From: Pantoea piersonii | GTDB lineage: Bacteria; Pseudomonadota; Gammaproteobacteria; Enterobacterales; Enterobacteriaceae | NCBI RefSeq assembly: GCF_003612015.1 | Contig: NZ_RARB01000002.1 | Location: forward strand, 1-64,000 | Length of the DNA: 64,000 nt | Direction: 5' to 3' | In this document: positions 17,540-25,770 of the stretch, piece by piece | How positions within the stretch are numbered: the first letter of the stretch is position 1 | Layout: every line of letters starts with the position of its first letter | Position numbers and translations under genes: made by a program | The notes under the pieces: model-generated | Seen by the model: only the letters and a program-made list of their open reading frames with translations | What the model was told of the DNA's origin: nothing | Databases searched by the model: none

Positions 17540-17934
17540 AAAAACACGCTGAAATCAGGCGCACCTTCACGGATGCGCTCAGGTCCCACATCAGCGGGGC
17601 GGCCTTTCATGATGGTCGCCCCGTTTTTATTGATGAAAAAGAACTGCCCGCCGTAGCTGTTTATCTGTCAGACGCACGCTACAGCGGGAACTATCTGGAT
17701 GCGGAAGCCTGGCAGGCCACGCTGCATATCGAGGTATTCCTCCGGGCAACCCAACCGGATACGGCACTGGATGAGTGGGTTGAACGCCATATCCTGCCGG
17801 CGCTCAGTAACGTGCCGGCACTTTCATCCGTGATCGATACGCTCACGCCGCAGAGTTATGACTGGCAGCGGGACAGTGAAATGGCGAGCTGGGGTTCAGC
17901 CGATCTGACTTATCTCATTACTTATCAGATGTAA
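17536..17934 (+). CDS. Tail terminator protein U
   Basis: A 132-residue gpU homologue (IRRTFTDALRSHI start; YDWQRDSEMASWGSADLTYL near the end). A gpU hexamer caps the growing tail tube, stopping polymerisation and giving the head-binding surface. It overlaps Z by ATGA and precedes the tube gene by 9 nt. Confidence 0.88.
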   Translation: MKKHAEIRRTFTDALRSHISGAAFHDGRPVFIDEKELPAVAVYLSDARYSGNYLDAEAWQATLHIEVFLRATQPDTALDEWVERHILPALSNVPALSSVIDTLTPQSYDWQRDSEMASWGSADLTYLITYQM

Positions 17935-17943
17935 GGAGCCACT

Positions 17944-18468
17944 ATGGCGACACCAAATCCTCTTGCATCAGTTAAAGGTGCAGGTACCACCTTACTGATT
18001 TTCACCGGCAGTGGTGATGCCGCAGCTAAGCCACTGGATGATAACGGCTGGACACGACTCGCCCAAATCCGGGAGCTGCAGCCTGGCGAAATAAGTGCGG
18101 AAAGTTACGACGATACCTGGCTGGACGATCCGGATGCCGACTGGAAAGCCACGGCGCAGGGCGAGAAGTCGGCGGGCGAAGCCAGTATTACGCTTGCCTG
18201 GAAACCCGGCGAGCAGGGGCAGAAAGATTTACTGAGCTGGTTTCACAGCGGGGAGGTTCGCTATTACAAAATCCGCTATCCGAACGGTACGGTCGATCTG
18301 TTCCGGGGCTGGGTCAGCAGCCTTGGCAAGACCATTCCGGCAAAAGAGGTCATTACGCGAACCATCAAGGTAACGAACAGCGGCCGTCCGGTTCTGGCTG
18401 AAGAAATTCCGCAGTCGCCTGCACCTGCGCCACATTCTGACAATAACCATGAACAAGGAGGTCACTGA
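17944..18468 (+). CDS. Major tail tube protein V, without Ig-like domain
   Basis: A 174-residue tail-tube subunit ([60 protein letters not shown]). Rings of gpV stack to make the tube. Lambda gpV has 246 residues with a C-terminal Ig-like domain; here the protein ends after the tube domain with a short proline/His tail ([17 protein letters not shown]). It shares TGATG with the next gene. Confidence 0.9.
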   Translation: MATPNPLASVKGAGTTLLIFTGSGDAAAKPLDDNGWTRLAQIRELQPGEISAESYDDTWLDDPDADWKATAQGEKSAGEASITLAWKPGEQGQKDLLSWFHSGEVRYYKIRYPNGTVDLFRGWVSSLGKTIPAKEVITRTIKVTNSGRPVLAEEIPQSPAPAPHSDNNHEQGGH

Positions 18469-18863
18469 TGTTTCTGGAACAAACCGTATTTCATTACGGG
18501 CCCGAGCAAATAAAGTTATCTGAACTGACAGCGCTGCAGCGCGCCGAGTTTTTTGATTTTGTTGCCAGTTCTGACGCCATTGATATCAATTCTCTTACCG
18601 AAACAGCCAGCCTGGCTGCCATGGTCAGGCTCAATACGGAGTCGTATGCCTGGCTTGTCTCCCGCGCGCTCTGGAACTGTCACCGTGAGACGGACGTCAA
18701 CGACATATATCAGGAGATTCTGGCCGACTGGCCCGAAAAGGCGCTGTGTCTGGCTGCTGAAAAGGTGATGGTTCTCAGCGATCTCAAGGGAGATGAAAAG
18801 CCGGGCGAACAATCCGGCCCCGGGGAGGAAGACGTGAAGGTAAAGCTGGCGAACGGGAGCTGA
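18468..18863 (+). CDS. Tail assembly chaperone G
   Basis: A 131-residue gpG-like chaperone (KLSELTALQRAEFFDFV, ESYAWLVSRALWNCHRE) with an acidic C terminus. In lambda, G and the frameshift product GT coat the tape measure during tail assembly. Here the T frame is open in -1 for 25 codons before T's first ATG, overlapping the end of G, so a G-T fusion by -1 slippage is structurally possible. The nearest candidate slip site is GGTAAAG (18839-18845). Confidence 0.85.
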   Translation: MFLEQTVFHYGPEQIKLSELTALQRAEFFDFVASSDAIDINSLTETASLAAMVRLNTESYAWLVSRALWNCHRETDVNDIYQEILADWPEKALCLAAEKVMVLSDLKGDEKPGEQSGPGEEDVKVKLANGS

Positions 18864-18871
18864 AATTTATC

Positions 18872-19177
18872 ATGTTTCTGGCTCATGAGTTTCGCCGCCC
18901 TGACTGGCGCCGGATGCTCAGCGAGATGACGTCTTCTGAACTCGCGGACTGGCAGCGTTATTTCGCCGCTGTGCCGTTCAGCCATCGCCTGCTGGATGCT
19001 GAATTTGCGGCGCTCAGCAGCACAATGGTGGCGCTCGCCACAGGTGAATGCGGGCTGAATGCAGAAGAATTCAGCCTGCTTAGTCGCTCAGGAACCGGTG
19101 ACCTCATGACTGATGACATGTTGATGGCCGTGGCAGAGTCCATGGGAGGAGAACGCCATGTCCCAGCAGATCGCTGA
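18872..19177 (+). CDS. Tail assembly protein T (DUF4035-type, frameshift extension of G)
   Basis: A 101-codon frame (FLAHEFRRPDWRRMLSEM, LADWQRYFAAVPFSHRLLDA) matching the T/DUF4035 part of GT-type chaperones. No good ribosome-binding site precedes its ATG, in line with expression as a -1 frameshift product of G; the frame is open from 18797. The T part recruits gpV to the tape measure. It overlaps the tape-measure start by 20 nt. Confidence 0.75.
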   Translation: MFLAHEFRRPDWRRMLSEMTSSELADWQRYFAAVPFSHRLLDAEFAALSSTMVALATGECGLNAEEFSLLSRSGTGDLMTDDMLMAVAESMGGERHVPADR

Positions 19178-21734
19178 TCTTGTCGTAAACCTTGGGGCTG
19201 AGACTGCCCGGTTTCACGAGCAGATGGGCCGGGTCGAACGTCAGCTGAAAAACGCGGGGCAGCAGGCCGGGCGCGCTGCGCAGCAGGTCTCCTCCGTTTC
19301 GCGCGCTGAAGTGCAGGCCACGCAGGCAAAAGCCCGCTTTCTCAGCCAGCTCAAGGCACAGCTGGCCACACAACGGCTTTCGCGTGAAGAGATGCTGAGA
19401 ACGCGCGCGGCACAGCTGGGGCTGGGCGATGCGGCGGAAATCTATATCCGTAAGCTGGAGTCGGCCCGTCAGAAAACGCACTCTCTGGGCCTTGAGAGCG
19501 CGGCGGCGCGGCGCGAGCTTGGCGTGTTGTTTGGCGAAATGGCGCGGGGTAATTTTGGCGCACTTCGTGGCTCCGGCATTACGCTTGCGAATAATGCCGG
19601 ATGGTTAGAAAAGCTGATGACCCTGCGCGGTCTGAGCATAGCCGGGGTGGTGGGCGGTATTGCCGCCGCCGTCTGGGGACTGGGCAGAGCCTGGTATCAG
19701 GGCAGCCAGGAGGCGGAGACCTTTAACAGGAATCTTATCCTCACCGGCCACTATGCCGCCCGGACAACCTCAGCACTACAGGCGATGAGCCGCTCTCTGG
19801 CGGGCAACGGTATTACGCAGCATGAAGCGGCTTCTGTGCTGGCGGAAGTCACCAGCTCGGGTTTATTTAACGGGCAGCACCTCCGGCAGGTCGCTGATGT
19901 TGCGGCCCGTCTTAAAGCCATAACCGGTCAGGCCACCAAAGAGACTATCCGGCAGTTTGCGCGCCTTCAGGACTCGCCCGTCGCTGCCGTCCGGGAGCTG
20001 GATAAATCCCTGCACTTTCTGACGGCTACCGAACTGGAAAACATCACCCGCCTGGCTGAACAGGGGCGTGAAGCCGATGCGGCAGCACTGGCTATGGATC
20101 GTTACGCTGAAACCCTGCGTCTTCGCAGCGCCGATGTGGCACAGCATCTGGGAACGCTGGAGAAAACCTGGAAATGGCTGGGGGAGACGGCGGCAGGTGC
20201 CTGGGACGCCATGCTGGGTATCGGGCGGGAGCGATCGCTTGAAGACCAGATCGCCGCGTTACAGAAAAAAATAGATGCTGGTGGAATGGCGCTGGGAAAA
20301 ACCTGGCTGCCAGTGACGCAGCAGGACAGGGACGCGCTTTCCCGGCTGAAAGAGCAAAAATTTCAGCAGGACCTGAAAGCTGCCCGTGAGAAGGCGGAAC
20401 GGGATGAGCAAATCCGTAAAAAGCGCCGTTTCGATGCTGACCAGGCCCTGAAAAAAAAGTACGAAACGGATGAGGAAAAACACCAGCGCGCGCTGTCAGT
20501 TATCCGCCATTCATGGGCATCCCGTGAGGTTAAAGAAGAGGCGATGCGCCGTGAAAAACAGCGCTATGACACGCTTGTCGCAGGCCGCCGAAAACGGCGG
20601 GACGCACATCAACCCTCCGCGGCTGCCCTCGCAGGCGAAAAGGCGCAGGCTGACATGCTGGCACTGCAGGCCCGGCTGCACGCTCTGAAGACGCATCAGG
20701 AAGCAGGTATTGTCAGTCAGCAGCGTAAAGACCTCTGGGCCTCTCAGGCGAAATTTCATGTTCTTGAGGAAGCCGCACAAAAACGCCAGCTGACCCAGGA
20801 GGAAAAATCCCTGCTTGCCGGTAAAGCCAGCGTCCTGCTTCAGCAGGAAAAACTGGCCATGCTGGGGGATGAAGTGGCGCTTCAGGAACGCATGAATCAG
20901 CTTCAGGTACAGGCTGGGAAATTTACGGAGCAGCAGCGCACGCGGCAGACGGAAATTGCGGCGCTTGAACACGGCCTGTCGGCCCGGGATGCACAGCAAC
21001 ATGCCAGCATTACCCGACTCGGTGCCACCTATGCAGAGGCGCCAGATATGCTTGCTGCGGTGTTAAAGGCGCAGCAAAAAACCTGGCAGGCGGAAGAAAA
21101 GCTGCGGGCTGACTGGCTGGCGGGATCAAAAAGCGCATGGGCTGAGTATCGTGATGCGGCGCTTGATGCCAACAGCCAGATAAAACAGGCTTCGTCCAGG
21201 GCACTTGACGGGTTAAGCACACAGCTGAGTGCTCTGCTGACGGACGGTAAGGCAGGTTTTCGAGACTTTACCCGAACTGTTCTGAGCATGCTCACCCAGA
21301 GCCTGGTGAAAATGACGCTGGTCAGGGGCGTGGATTTTTTTGCCGGGCTAATTAAGCAACATGCGTTGTCCTTTCATGCGCAGGGCGGTGTTTTTCATTC
21401 TCCTGAACTTCATGCCTTCAGCGGAAGCGTGATCCGGACACCTACTCTGTTTGCGTTTGCCCATGGTGCTGGCGTCATGGGCGAGGCCGGACCAGAAGGT
21501 ATCTTTCCACTGCGTCGCGGTGCCGACGGTAAGCTGGGCGTGGTGGCCCGGATGACAGGAGACGGCCTGAAATACACGCCCGTCTTTAATGTCACCATTC
21601 ACAATGACGGCCGTAACGGGCAGCTCGGGCCAGAGGCCGCCAGAATGATGTACGAGCTGGGGCGTCAGGGCGCGAAAGATTTCTTCCTTCAGCAGCAGCG
21701 TGACGGCGGCATGATGAGCGGAGGCCGGGTCTGA
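19158..21734 (+). CDS. Tape measure protein H
   Basis: An 858-residue tape measure (lambda gpH 853). The N-terminal coiled coil follows DLVVNLGAETARFHEQMGRV; hydrophobic segments include GLSIAGVVGGIAAAVWGLG. The middle is long charged helix rich in K/E/Q, and the C-terminal domain has SLVKMTLVRGVDFFAGL and FAHGAGVMGEAGPEGIFPL. It sets tail length, about 1.5 angstrom per residue in known phages, and enters the periplasm during DNA injection. Lambda H loses its C terminus by proteolysis; whether that occurs here is not visible. Confidence 0.93.
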   Translation: MSQQIADLVVNLGAETARFHEQMGRVERQLKNAGQQAGRAAQQVSSVSRAEVQATQAKARFLSQLKAQLATQRLSREEMLRTRAAQLGLGDAAEIYIRKLESARQKTHSLGLESAAARRELGVLFGEMARGNFGALRGSGITLANNAGWLEKLMTLRGLSIAGVVGGIAAAVWGLGRAWYQGSQEAETFNRNLILTGHYAARTTSALQAMSRSLAGNGITQHEAASVLAEVTSSGLFNGQHLRQVADVAARLKAITGQATKETIRQFARLQDSPVAAVRELDKSLHFLTATELENITRLAEQGREADAAALAMDRYAETLRLRSADVAQHLGTLEKTWKWLGETAAGAWDAMLGIGRERSLEDQIAALQKKIDAGGMALGKTWLPVTQQDRDALSRLKEQKFQQDLKAAREKAERDEQIRKKRRFDADQALKKKYETDEEKHQRALSVIRHSWASREVKEEAMRREKQRYDTLVAGRRKRRDAHQPSAAALAGEKAQADMLALQARLHALKTHQEAGIVSQQRKDLWASQAKFHVLEEAAQKRQLTQEEKSLLAGKASVLLQQEKLAMLGDEVALQERMNQLQVQAGKFTEQQRTRQTEIAALEHGLSARDAQQHASITRLGATYAEAPDMLAAVLKAQQKTWQAEEKLRADWLAGSKSAWAEYRDAALDANSQIKQASSRALDGLSTQLSALLTDGKAGFRDFTRTVLSMLTQSLVKMTLVRGVDFFAGLIKQHALSFHAQGGVFHSPELHAFSGSVIRTPTLFAFAHGAGVMGEAGPEGIFPLRRGADGKLGVVARMTGDGLKYTPVFNVTIHNDGRNGQLGPEAARMMYELGRQGAKDFFLQQQRDGGMMSGGRV

Positions 21735-22063
21735 TGGAATCATTTAACTGGAAGATCAGGCCGGGTATGCGTGCGGAGCGAGAACCGCGTGTGCAGACAA
21801 TCCGGTTTGGTGACGGGTATGAGCAGCGGCGCACAGATGGCCTGAATGTTCTTCAAAGCCGCTACGCCATTATGCTGTCCGGACCTCACGCCTCTATGCA
21901 GGCGGTGGAGGACTTCCTTATCCGGCACAGCGGTATCAGAGCCTTTCTGTGGCAACCGCCGGGCCAGCCCGATCCCGCCGCTTTTGTCTGCCGACGCTGG
22001 TCGGCGGTGCGTCTGGCGAGGCGCACGGAAATAACCGGCGAATTTGAACAGGTTCCCGCCTGA
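21734..22063 (+). CDS. Minor tail protein M
   Basis: A 109-residue gpM homologue (VQTIRFGDGYEQRRTDGLN, FLWQPPGQPDP). It belongs to the tail-tip complex joining tube and tip. TGATG overlap with H. Confidence 0.9.
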   Translation: MESFNWKIRPGMRAEREPRVQTIRFGDGYEQRRTDGLNVLQSRYAIMLSGPHASMQAVEDFLIRHSGIRAFLWQPPGQPDPAAFVCRRWSAVRLARRTEITGEFEQVPA

Positions 22064-22073
22064 GGTAACAGCA

Positions 22074-22775
22074 ATGAACACCATTCCTTCTCAGATGCTG
22101 AGTGAACTGACCCGCACAGAGTCGTCTGCCCGTATTGAGCTGTGGGAAGCCGATCTGACCACAACAGGCGGTAAACGTTACTTCTTCTGCAATGAACAGA
22201 ATGAACTCGGAAAAGCGGTTGTATGGCAGAAACGTCGCTACCGGCCTTATCCCGTCAGGGTGGAGGAGTGTGGCATGAGCGGCCGGGGTCCGTCTGCGCG
22301 ACCGTCAATCGTTGTCTCAAACCTGTATGGCATCGTGACCGGCCTGGCTGAGGCGCACCAGAGCCTGGTGGGCGCCGCTGTGATACGGCGTACGGTCTGT
22401 GCACGCTTTCTGGATGCGGAGAATTTCAGGTGCGGTAATCCGGACGCCGATCCACAGCAGGAAGTGGTCAGCCGTTATGTTATTGAGCAGCTGGCGGAAC
22501 TGACATCTCTGACGGCGAGATTTATTCTGGCCGTGCCGACTGAAACCGAGGGACTGTTGTATCCGGGCCGCATCATGCTGGCCGACCTTTGCCCGTGGGA
22601 ATACCGCTCTGCAGACTGTGGGTACAAGGGGCCGGTTATTGCGGACAGCAACGGACGACCCGTGACGGATGCCGCTCAGGATCACTGTGGCAACTGTGCG
22701 GCAGGTTGCCGCCTTCGGCAGAACATCGGGCGCTTTGGCGGGTTTCTCTCGCTGAATGCGTATTCTGAAGGATGA
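22074..22775 (+). CDS. Tail tip protein L with Fe-S-type cysteines
   Basis: A 233-residue gpL homologue. Cysteines in CPWEYRSADCGY and HCGNCAAGC correspond to the residues that hold a [4Fe-4S] cluster in lambda gpL. It forms part of the tip hub with M and J. ATG at 22074 follows GAGGTAACAG; a longer frame from 22044 overlaps M without a ribosome-binding site. Confidence 0.88.
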   Translation: MNTIPSQMLSELTRTESSARIELWEADLTTTGGKRYFFCNEQNELGKAVVWQKRRYRPYPVRVEECGMSGRGPSARPSIVVSNLYGIVTGLAEAHQSLVGAAVIRRTVCARFLDAENFRCGNPDADPQQEVVSRYVIEQLAELTSLTARFILAVPTETEGLLYPGRIMLADLCPWEYRSADCGYKGPVIADSNGRPVTDAAQDHCGNCAAGCRLRQNIGRFGGFLSLNAYSEG

Positions 22776-23131
22776 CAGACTCCTGTAGCGCAGCGACAGT
22801 CGGGCGCCTGTCAGAAGATATCTTCGCGCACGCCCGGGCATGCCATCCGCAGGAGTGCTGCGGACTGGTCATCCTGACAGGGAATGGCTGCCAGTACCGG
22901 CCCTGCATTAACGCCTCACCTGAGCCACGACGGCATTTTCTGATCACCCCTGAAGATTACCTGAGTGCCTCTGCCGCCGGCAAGGTTATCGCGCTGGTTC
23001 ACAGCCACCCTGATGGGCCACCTGAACTGAGTCCTGCGGACAAAGCCGCCATGAGGTACAGCGCCTGCAGCTGGTGGCTGGTCTGCGGCGACAGCATTTA
23101 TCGCTTTGGAGATGAAAATGAGTTCACCTGA
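22772..23131 (+). CDS. Tail protein K, JAMM domain only
   Basis: A 119-residue protein corresponding to the N-terminal Mov34/JAB half of lambda gpK, with HPQECCGLVI and the metalloprotease signature HSHPDGPPELSPAD (HxH...D). Lambda K continues into an NlpC/P60 peptidoglycan peptidase; here the frame stops right after the JAMM domain (CGDSIYRFGDENEFT) and gpI begins within its last codons. The virion may therefore lack this cell-wall hydrolase. It overlaps L by ATGA. Confidence 0.85.
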   Translation: MTDSCSAATVGRLSEDIFAHARACHPQECCGLVILTGNGCQYRPCINASPEPRRHFLITPEDYLSASAAGKVIALVHSHPDGPPELSPADKAAMRYSACSWWLVCGDSIYRFGDENEFT

Positions 23132-23771
23132 ACATTCCTCTGAAAGAGCCCGGCCGGTTCGGGTGTGTCTGTACGGCAACCTCGCCAGGTCTGGCAGGCG
23201 TATTGATCTGCATGTGCTGACTGCGGCAGAAGCGCTGCATGCGCTGGTGATGCAGTCCGGTGAGTTCAGGCGCCAGTTCAGCGAAGGGCTTTATCAAGTG
23301 CGCATTGCCGGCAGCGATCTTGTTACTGGCAACCTGCATGCCCGCCTGCACGAAAGGTTACCGGCTGGTGCCGTTGTCCACCTTGTTCCCCGACTGCAGG
23401 GCGCTTCCCGGCGAGGCCTGCTTCAACTGTTTGCCGGTGCCGCGCTCATCGCGGCGTCGTTTATTCCGGGCCTGAATGCTTTTGCCTGGACAGTGGGCGC
23501 GACAACACTTTCGCTGAGTGGGGCGGCTTTTTCGCTGGGGGCCAGCCTGATGCTGGGCGGGGCCGCTCAGCTGCTGGCGCCGCGACCTCCAGGCGCAGAT
23601 ACCAAGGATAATAAAAGCACCTGGTTTTCAGGCACAGAAAACATGATGGCTCAGGGCGCGCCGGTACCGGTCCTGTACGGGGAAATGCGGGTGGGGTCAC
23701 GCGTGATTTCTCAGGAGATTTCCACCCGGGACATGAGCGGGGAAGGAAAAGTCATTGTTATCGGGCATTGA
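23118..23771 (+). CDS. Tail assembly protein I
   Basis: A 217-residue gpI homologue: ubiquitin-like N-terminal part (VRVCLYGNLARSGRRIDLHV), a central hydrophobic stretch (LFAGAALIAASFIPGLNAFA), and a C terminus ending VLYGEMRVGSRVISQEIST. Lambda I is needed for tip assembly but is absent from the virion. ATG 23118 follows GGAG; upstream TTG and ATG codons are in frame. In lambda J follows at once; here a 2.8-kb regulatory module separates I and J. Confidence 0.88.
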   Translation: MSSPEHSSERARPVRVCLYGNLARSGRRIDLHVLTAAEALHALVMQSGEFRRQFSEGLYQVRIAGSDLVTGNLHARLHERLPAGAVVHLVPRLQGASRRGLLQLFAGAALIAASFIPGLNAFAWTVGATTLSLSGAAFSLGASLMLGGAAQLLAPRPPGADTKDNKSTWFSGTENMMAQGAPVPVLYGEMRVGSRVISQEISTRDMSGEGKVIVIGH

Positions 23772-23921
23772 GGATCGGGGGCGCATTGCTACAGCATTGC
23801 TGAATGCTTGGGCAGGCTCGTAATAATAAAAAGTAAATTAATGTAAAAGCGATGCTTGATGACGATTGAGGGCGTTTAAAGCGGTTTTAACTATCCTGCT
23901 AGAGGATTGTAATGCAGATTG

Positions 23922-23950
23922 AGAGCTGGTTTACTCAGGCCAGCTCTTTC
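23922..23950. terminator. Hairpin terminator between gpI and the repressor gene
   Basis: AGAGCTGG (23922-23929) and CCAGCTCT (23940-23947) form a perfect 8-bp stem with a 10-nt loop, followed by TTTC. It lies between the convergent gpI and repressor genes. The T tract is short, so termination may be partial. Confidence 0.55.
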
Positions 23951-23974
23951 AAAATTCAACCAATGATGTTTTTT

Positions 23975-24703
23975 TCAGCTGGACTTTTTGTCTTTATGTT
24001 GATCTAGTGGTGGATAATCCGCCTTCATCAATATTTGCTGATAAATATTTTGTGCCAAAATTGGGCTCCGAAGCAAACTCATCTCCGCATAAACGGCTGT
24101 TGCAATAACTTCGCCATCACCTTTATTCAGCACAAGATCACCGTAATTTTTATTTAATGCCTTAAGAGTAACTTGAAATAAATCAGAGAAATACTGCTTA
24201 AAAGTCATTTCATCTTCATATCCAAAAAGAACAAAGCTACCTTGCTGAACCTCTACTTTTGGATCAAACACTATTATGCACCCTTCAGGGAAACTATAAC
24301 CATCTGAACCAACCATGGATTCACCCATAATTCTCATAGCAAAGGCACTATCACTAACTTCGATGTTGCAGGGGTGAAAGGTATTTGCACATTTTAATAC
24401 CTCTTCAATCCTATCTGCATACGGCCCCATAGTTACCAGAGGGATTTGGCGTACAGATGTATAGGGAATGAAATTTTTCAAGTTTGGCTCTTGGCCATCT
24501 CCAGAAGCCAGCCAACCAGCAGTAGTACCTAAAGCAGAAGCCAGTCGCACTAAGACGGCATCCCTCGGCTTAGATTCGCCAGCTTCATAAGCGGCAATTT
24601 GCCTTTGTACAATGCCTACTTGTTTAGCTAAGGCTGTCTGAGTCATACCCAAAGATTTCCTTAGGCTAGAAACACGCTCATTGAATTTGGAGTCAAAATT
24701 CAC
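23975..24703 (-). CDS. CI/LexA-like repressor with altered cleavage site
   Basis: A 242-residue XRE-HTH plus S24 peptidase protein. HTH: residues about 8-64 (TQTALAKQVGIVQRQIAAYE). Peptidase: nucleophile Ser129 in MGESMVG and Lys169 in MTFKQY, both present. Cleavage in LexA and lambda CI lies 35-38 residues before the Ser; here that window reads T-Met92-Gly93-P, not Ala-Gly or Cys-Gly. It may be a poor substrate for self-cleavage. Start GTG at 24703 with AAGG upstream. It is divergent from a small ORF and two antirepressors, sharing a 97-bp operator-like region, as in P22 immI where Mnt opposes arc-ant. Whether it is the prophage's main repressor is unknown, since the usual early immunity region is not in the window. 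Confidence 0.88.
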   Translation of the reverse strand: MNFDSKFNERVSSLRKSLGMTQTALAKQVGIVQRQIAAYEAGESKPRDAVLVRLASALGTTAGWLASGDGQEPNLKNFIPYTSVRQIPLVTMGPYADRIEEVLKCANTFHPCNIEVSDSAFAMRIMGESMVGSDGYSFPEGCIIVFDPKVEVQQGSFVLFGYEDEMTFKQYFSDLFQVTLKALNKNYGDLVLNKGDGEVIATAVYAEMSLLRSPILAQNIYQQILMKADYPPLDQHKDKKSS

Positions 24704-24724
24704 AACTTCACCTTAAACTATTTG

Positions 24725-24771
24725 TTGACACATGAATAATTCATACTAATATCTCTAAAAGTTCATGTGAA
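24725..24771 (+). promoter_or_regulatory. Divergent promoter/operator of the I-J regulatory module
   Basis: TTGACA (24725-24730) is a consensus -35 for rightward transcription; a -10 such as AATATC lies 17 nt on. Two palindromes overlap the promoter region: ATGAA-TAA-TTCAT (24732-24744) and TTCATGTGAA (24762-24771). They share the TTCA/TGAA half-site and are good candidates for repressor operators. GAGGAG precedes the first rightward start at 24801. Confidence 0.6.
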
Positions 24772-24800
24772 TTTTTATGTAGAGAAGACAAGAGGAGTTC

Positions 24801-24977
24801 ATGATGTCCGAAAGTGTTTCACCTATCAAGTCACGCCAAGTTCGTTTTGTAGGTAGGGCTGAGAGCCATATCCGAGATTCAGCTAAACGCTATCATGGCC
24901 CGATCCAGGCAGAAATATCATATCGCATGGATTTACTGAGCAAGCTAGGGGGGAGAAGCGATGTGGTTATCCAGTAA
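24801..24977 (+). CDS. Small possible ribbon-helix-helix (Arc-like) protein
   Basis: A 58-residue basic protein with a strong GAGGAG site and two consecutive ATGs. A short strand-like segment (SRQVRFVG) is followed by helices (AESHIRDSAKRYHGPIQAEI, then SYRMDLLSKL), the layout and size of Arc/Mnt-type regulators. The similarity is weak, so this is a structural guess. It is the first rightward gene opposite the repressor and precedes the antirepressor, exactly where P22 has arc. It may tune antirepressor expression. Confidence 0.6.
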   Translation: MMSESVSPIKSRQVRFVGRAESHIRDSAKRYHGPIQAEISYRMDLLSKLGGRSDVVIQ

Positions 24978-24987
24978 AAATAACGAA

Positions 24988-25014
24988 GCCCAGAAGTGCG
25001 CTAACACCCTGGGC
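24988..25014 (+). promoter_or_regulatory. Leader hairpin before the first antirepressor
   Basis: GCCCAG (24988-24993) pairs with CTGGGC (25009-25014), with an inner GTG/CAC pair. The hairpin sits 37 nt before the antirepressor ATG and is not followed by a T tract. It could control translation or be bound by an antisense RNA, by analogy with P22 ant control by sar RNA; no such RNA was identified here. Confidence 0.4.
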
Positions 25015-25050
25015 CTCTTATCGAGCAAATCCCGCGAAGGATATATCGAC

Positions 25051-25698
25051 ATGAAAATTTTACAGAACACCGAGCTAACTTTCCACAATGTTGCATTAGT
25101 ACCTATTCGTGTAGAAGACGGAATTTGGTTAACTTCTTCAGATATTGCAAAAGCCCTTGGATATGCATCTAGTAAAAGCGTTTCGACGATTTACTCACGA
25201 AACGCGAAAGAGTTTACCAGCAGGATGTCAATGGTCATCAAAATGATGACCAATGGAATAAACAATAAGTTACGTGAAAAAAGCGTCCGTGTGTTCTCAC
25301 TTCGCGGCTGTCATCTGATTGCCATGTTTGCCACAACATCAGTTGCAAAAGAGTTTCGCCGCTGGGTGCTGGATATTCTTGAGCGCGAGGAAGGTAAGCC
25401 GGTTCCATCCAGACAGTTCGCGGATGAGGAACTGCGCACTCTTTGCCTGCTATGGAGTCATTCCGTGAATATGATGGGAAATATTGCAGATATTGCGCCG
25501 CTGCTCAGAGTAGCTGAACACAGACTTGCCTCTGAATTCAGCACCATGCCGCATCTTTACGTTGAGACCCTCAACAATGCCCGCGCCATGCTCGAACGTG
25601 AAACGTTGCATATTGATATTTCAGGGGAGGCTAACCGCGACTGGCAGATACTGAACAAGTTGAGATTAGGGAAGTACGCATCATTGTTTGGCGCTTAG
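25051..25698 (+). CDS. BRO-N-type antirepressor
   Basis: A 215-residue protein with an N-terminal BRO-N domain (FHNVALVPIRVEDGIWLTSS, DIAKALGYASSKSV, VFSLRGCHLIAMFATTSVAK, EFRRWVLDILE), as in P22 Ant and other prophage antirepressors. The C terminus is a helical region of unclear family. Such proteins bind and inactivate phage repressors. ATG 25051 follows AAGGA; an in-frame ATG at 24961 overlaps the upstream small gene and its hairpin and is less likely. A second antirepressor follows 72 bp on. Confidence 0.82.
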   Translation: MKILQNTELTFHNVALVPIRVEDGIWLTSSDIAKALGYASSKSVSTIYSRNAKEFTSRMSMVIKMMTNGINNKLREKSVRVFSLRGCHLIAMFATTSVAKEFRRWVLDILEREEGKPVPSRQFADEELRTLCLLWSHSVNMMGNIADIAPLLRVAEHRLASEFSTMPHLYVETLNNARAMLERETLHIDISGEANRDWQILNKLRLGKYASLFGA

Positions 25699-25716
25699 AA
25701 CAGCGCAAAAGAAAAA

Positions 25717-25738
25717 ACCGCCAGTTGGCGCTGGCGGT
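25717..25738 (-). terminator. Terminator on the minus strand between the antirepressors
   Basis: ACCGCCAG-TTGGCG-CTGGCGGT forms an 8-bp stem. On the minus strand it is followed by a T-rich run (the plus strand has GAAAAAA before it). It would stop leftward transcription before the repressor operon. On the plus strand it lacks a T tract and is probably read through. Confidence 0.55.
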
Positions 25739-25770
25739 CTACATCAATTAAAACGACCAGGTATCAATCA

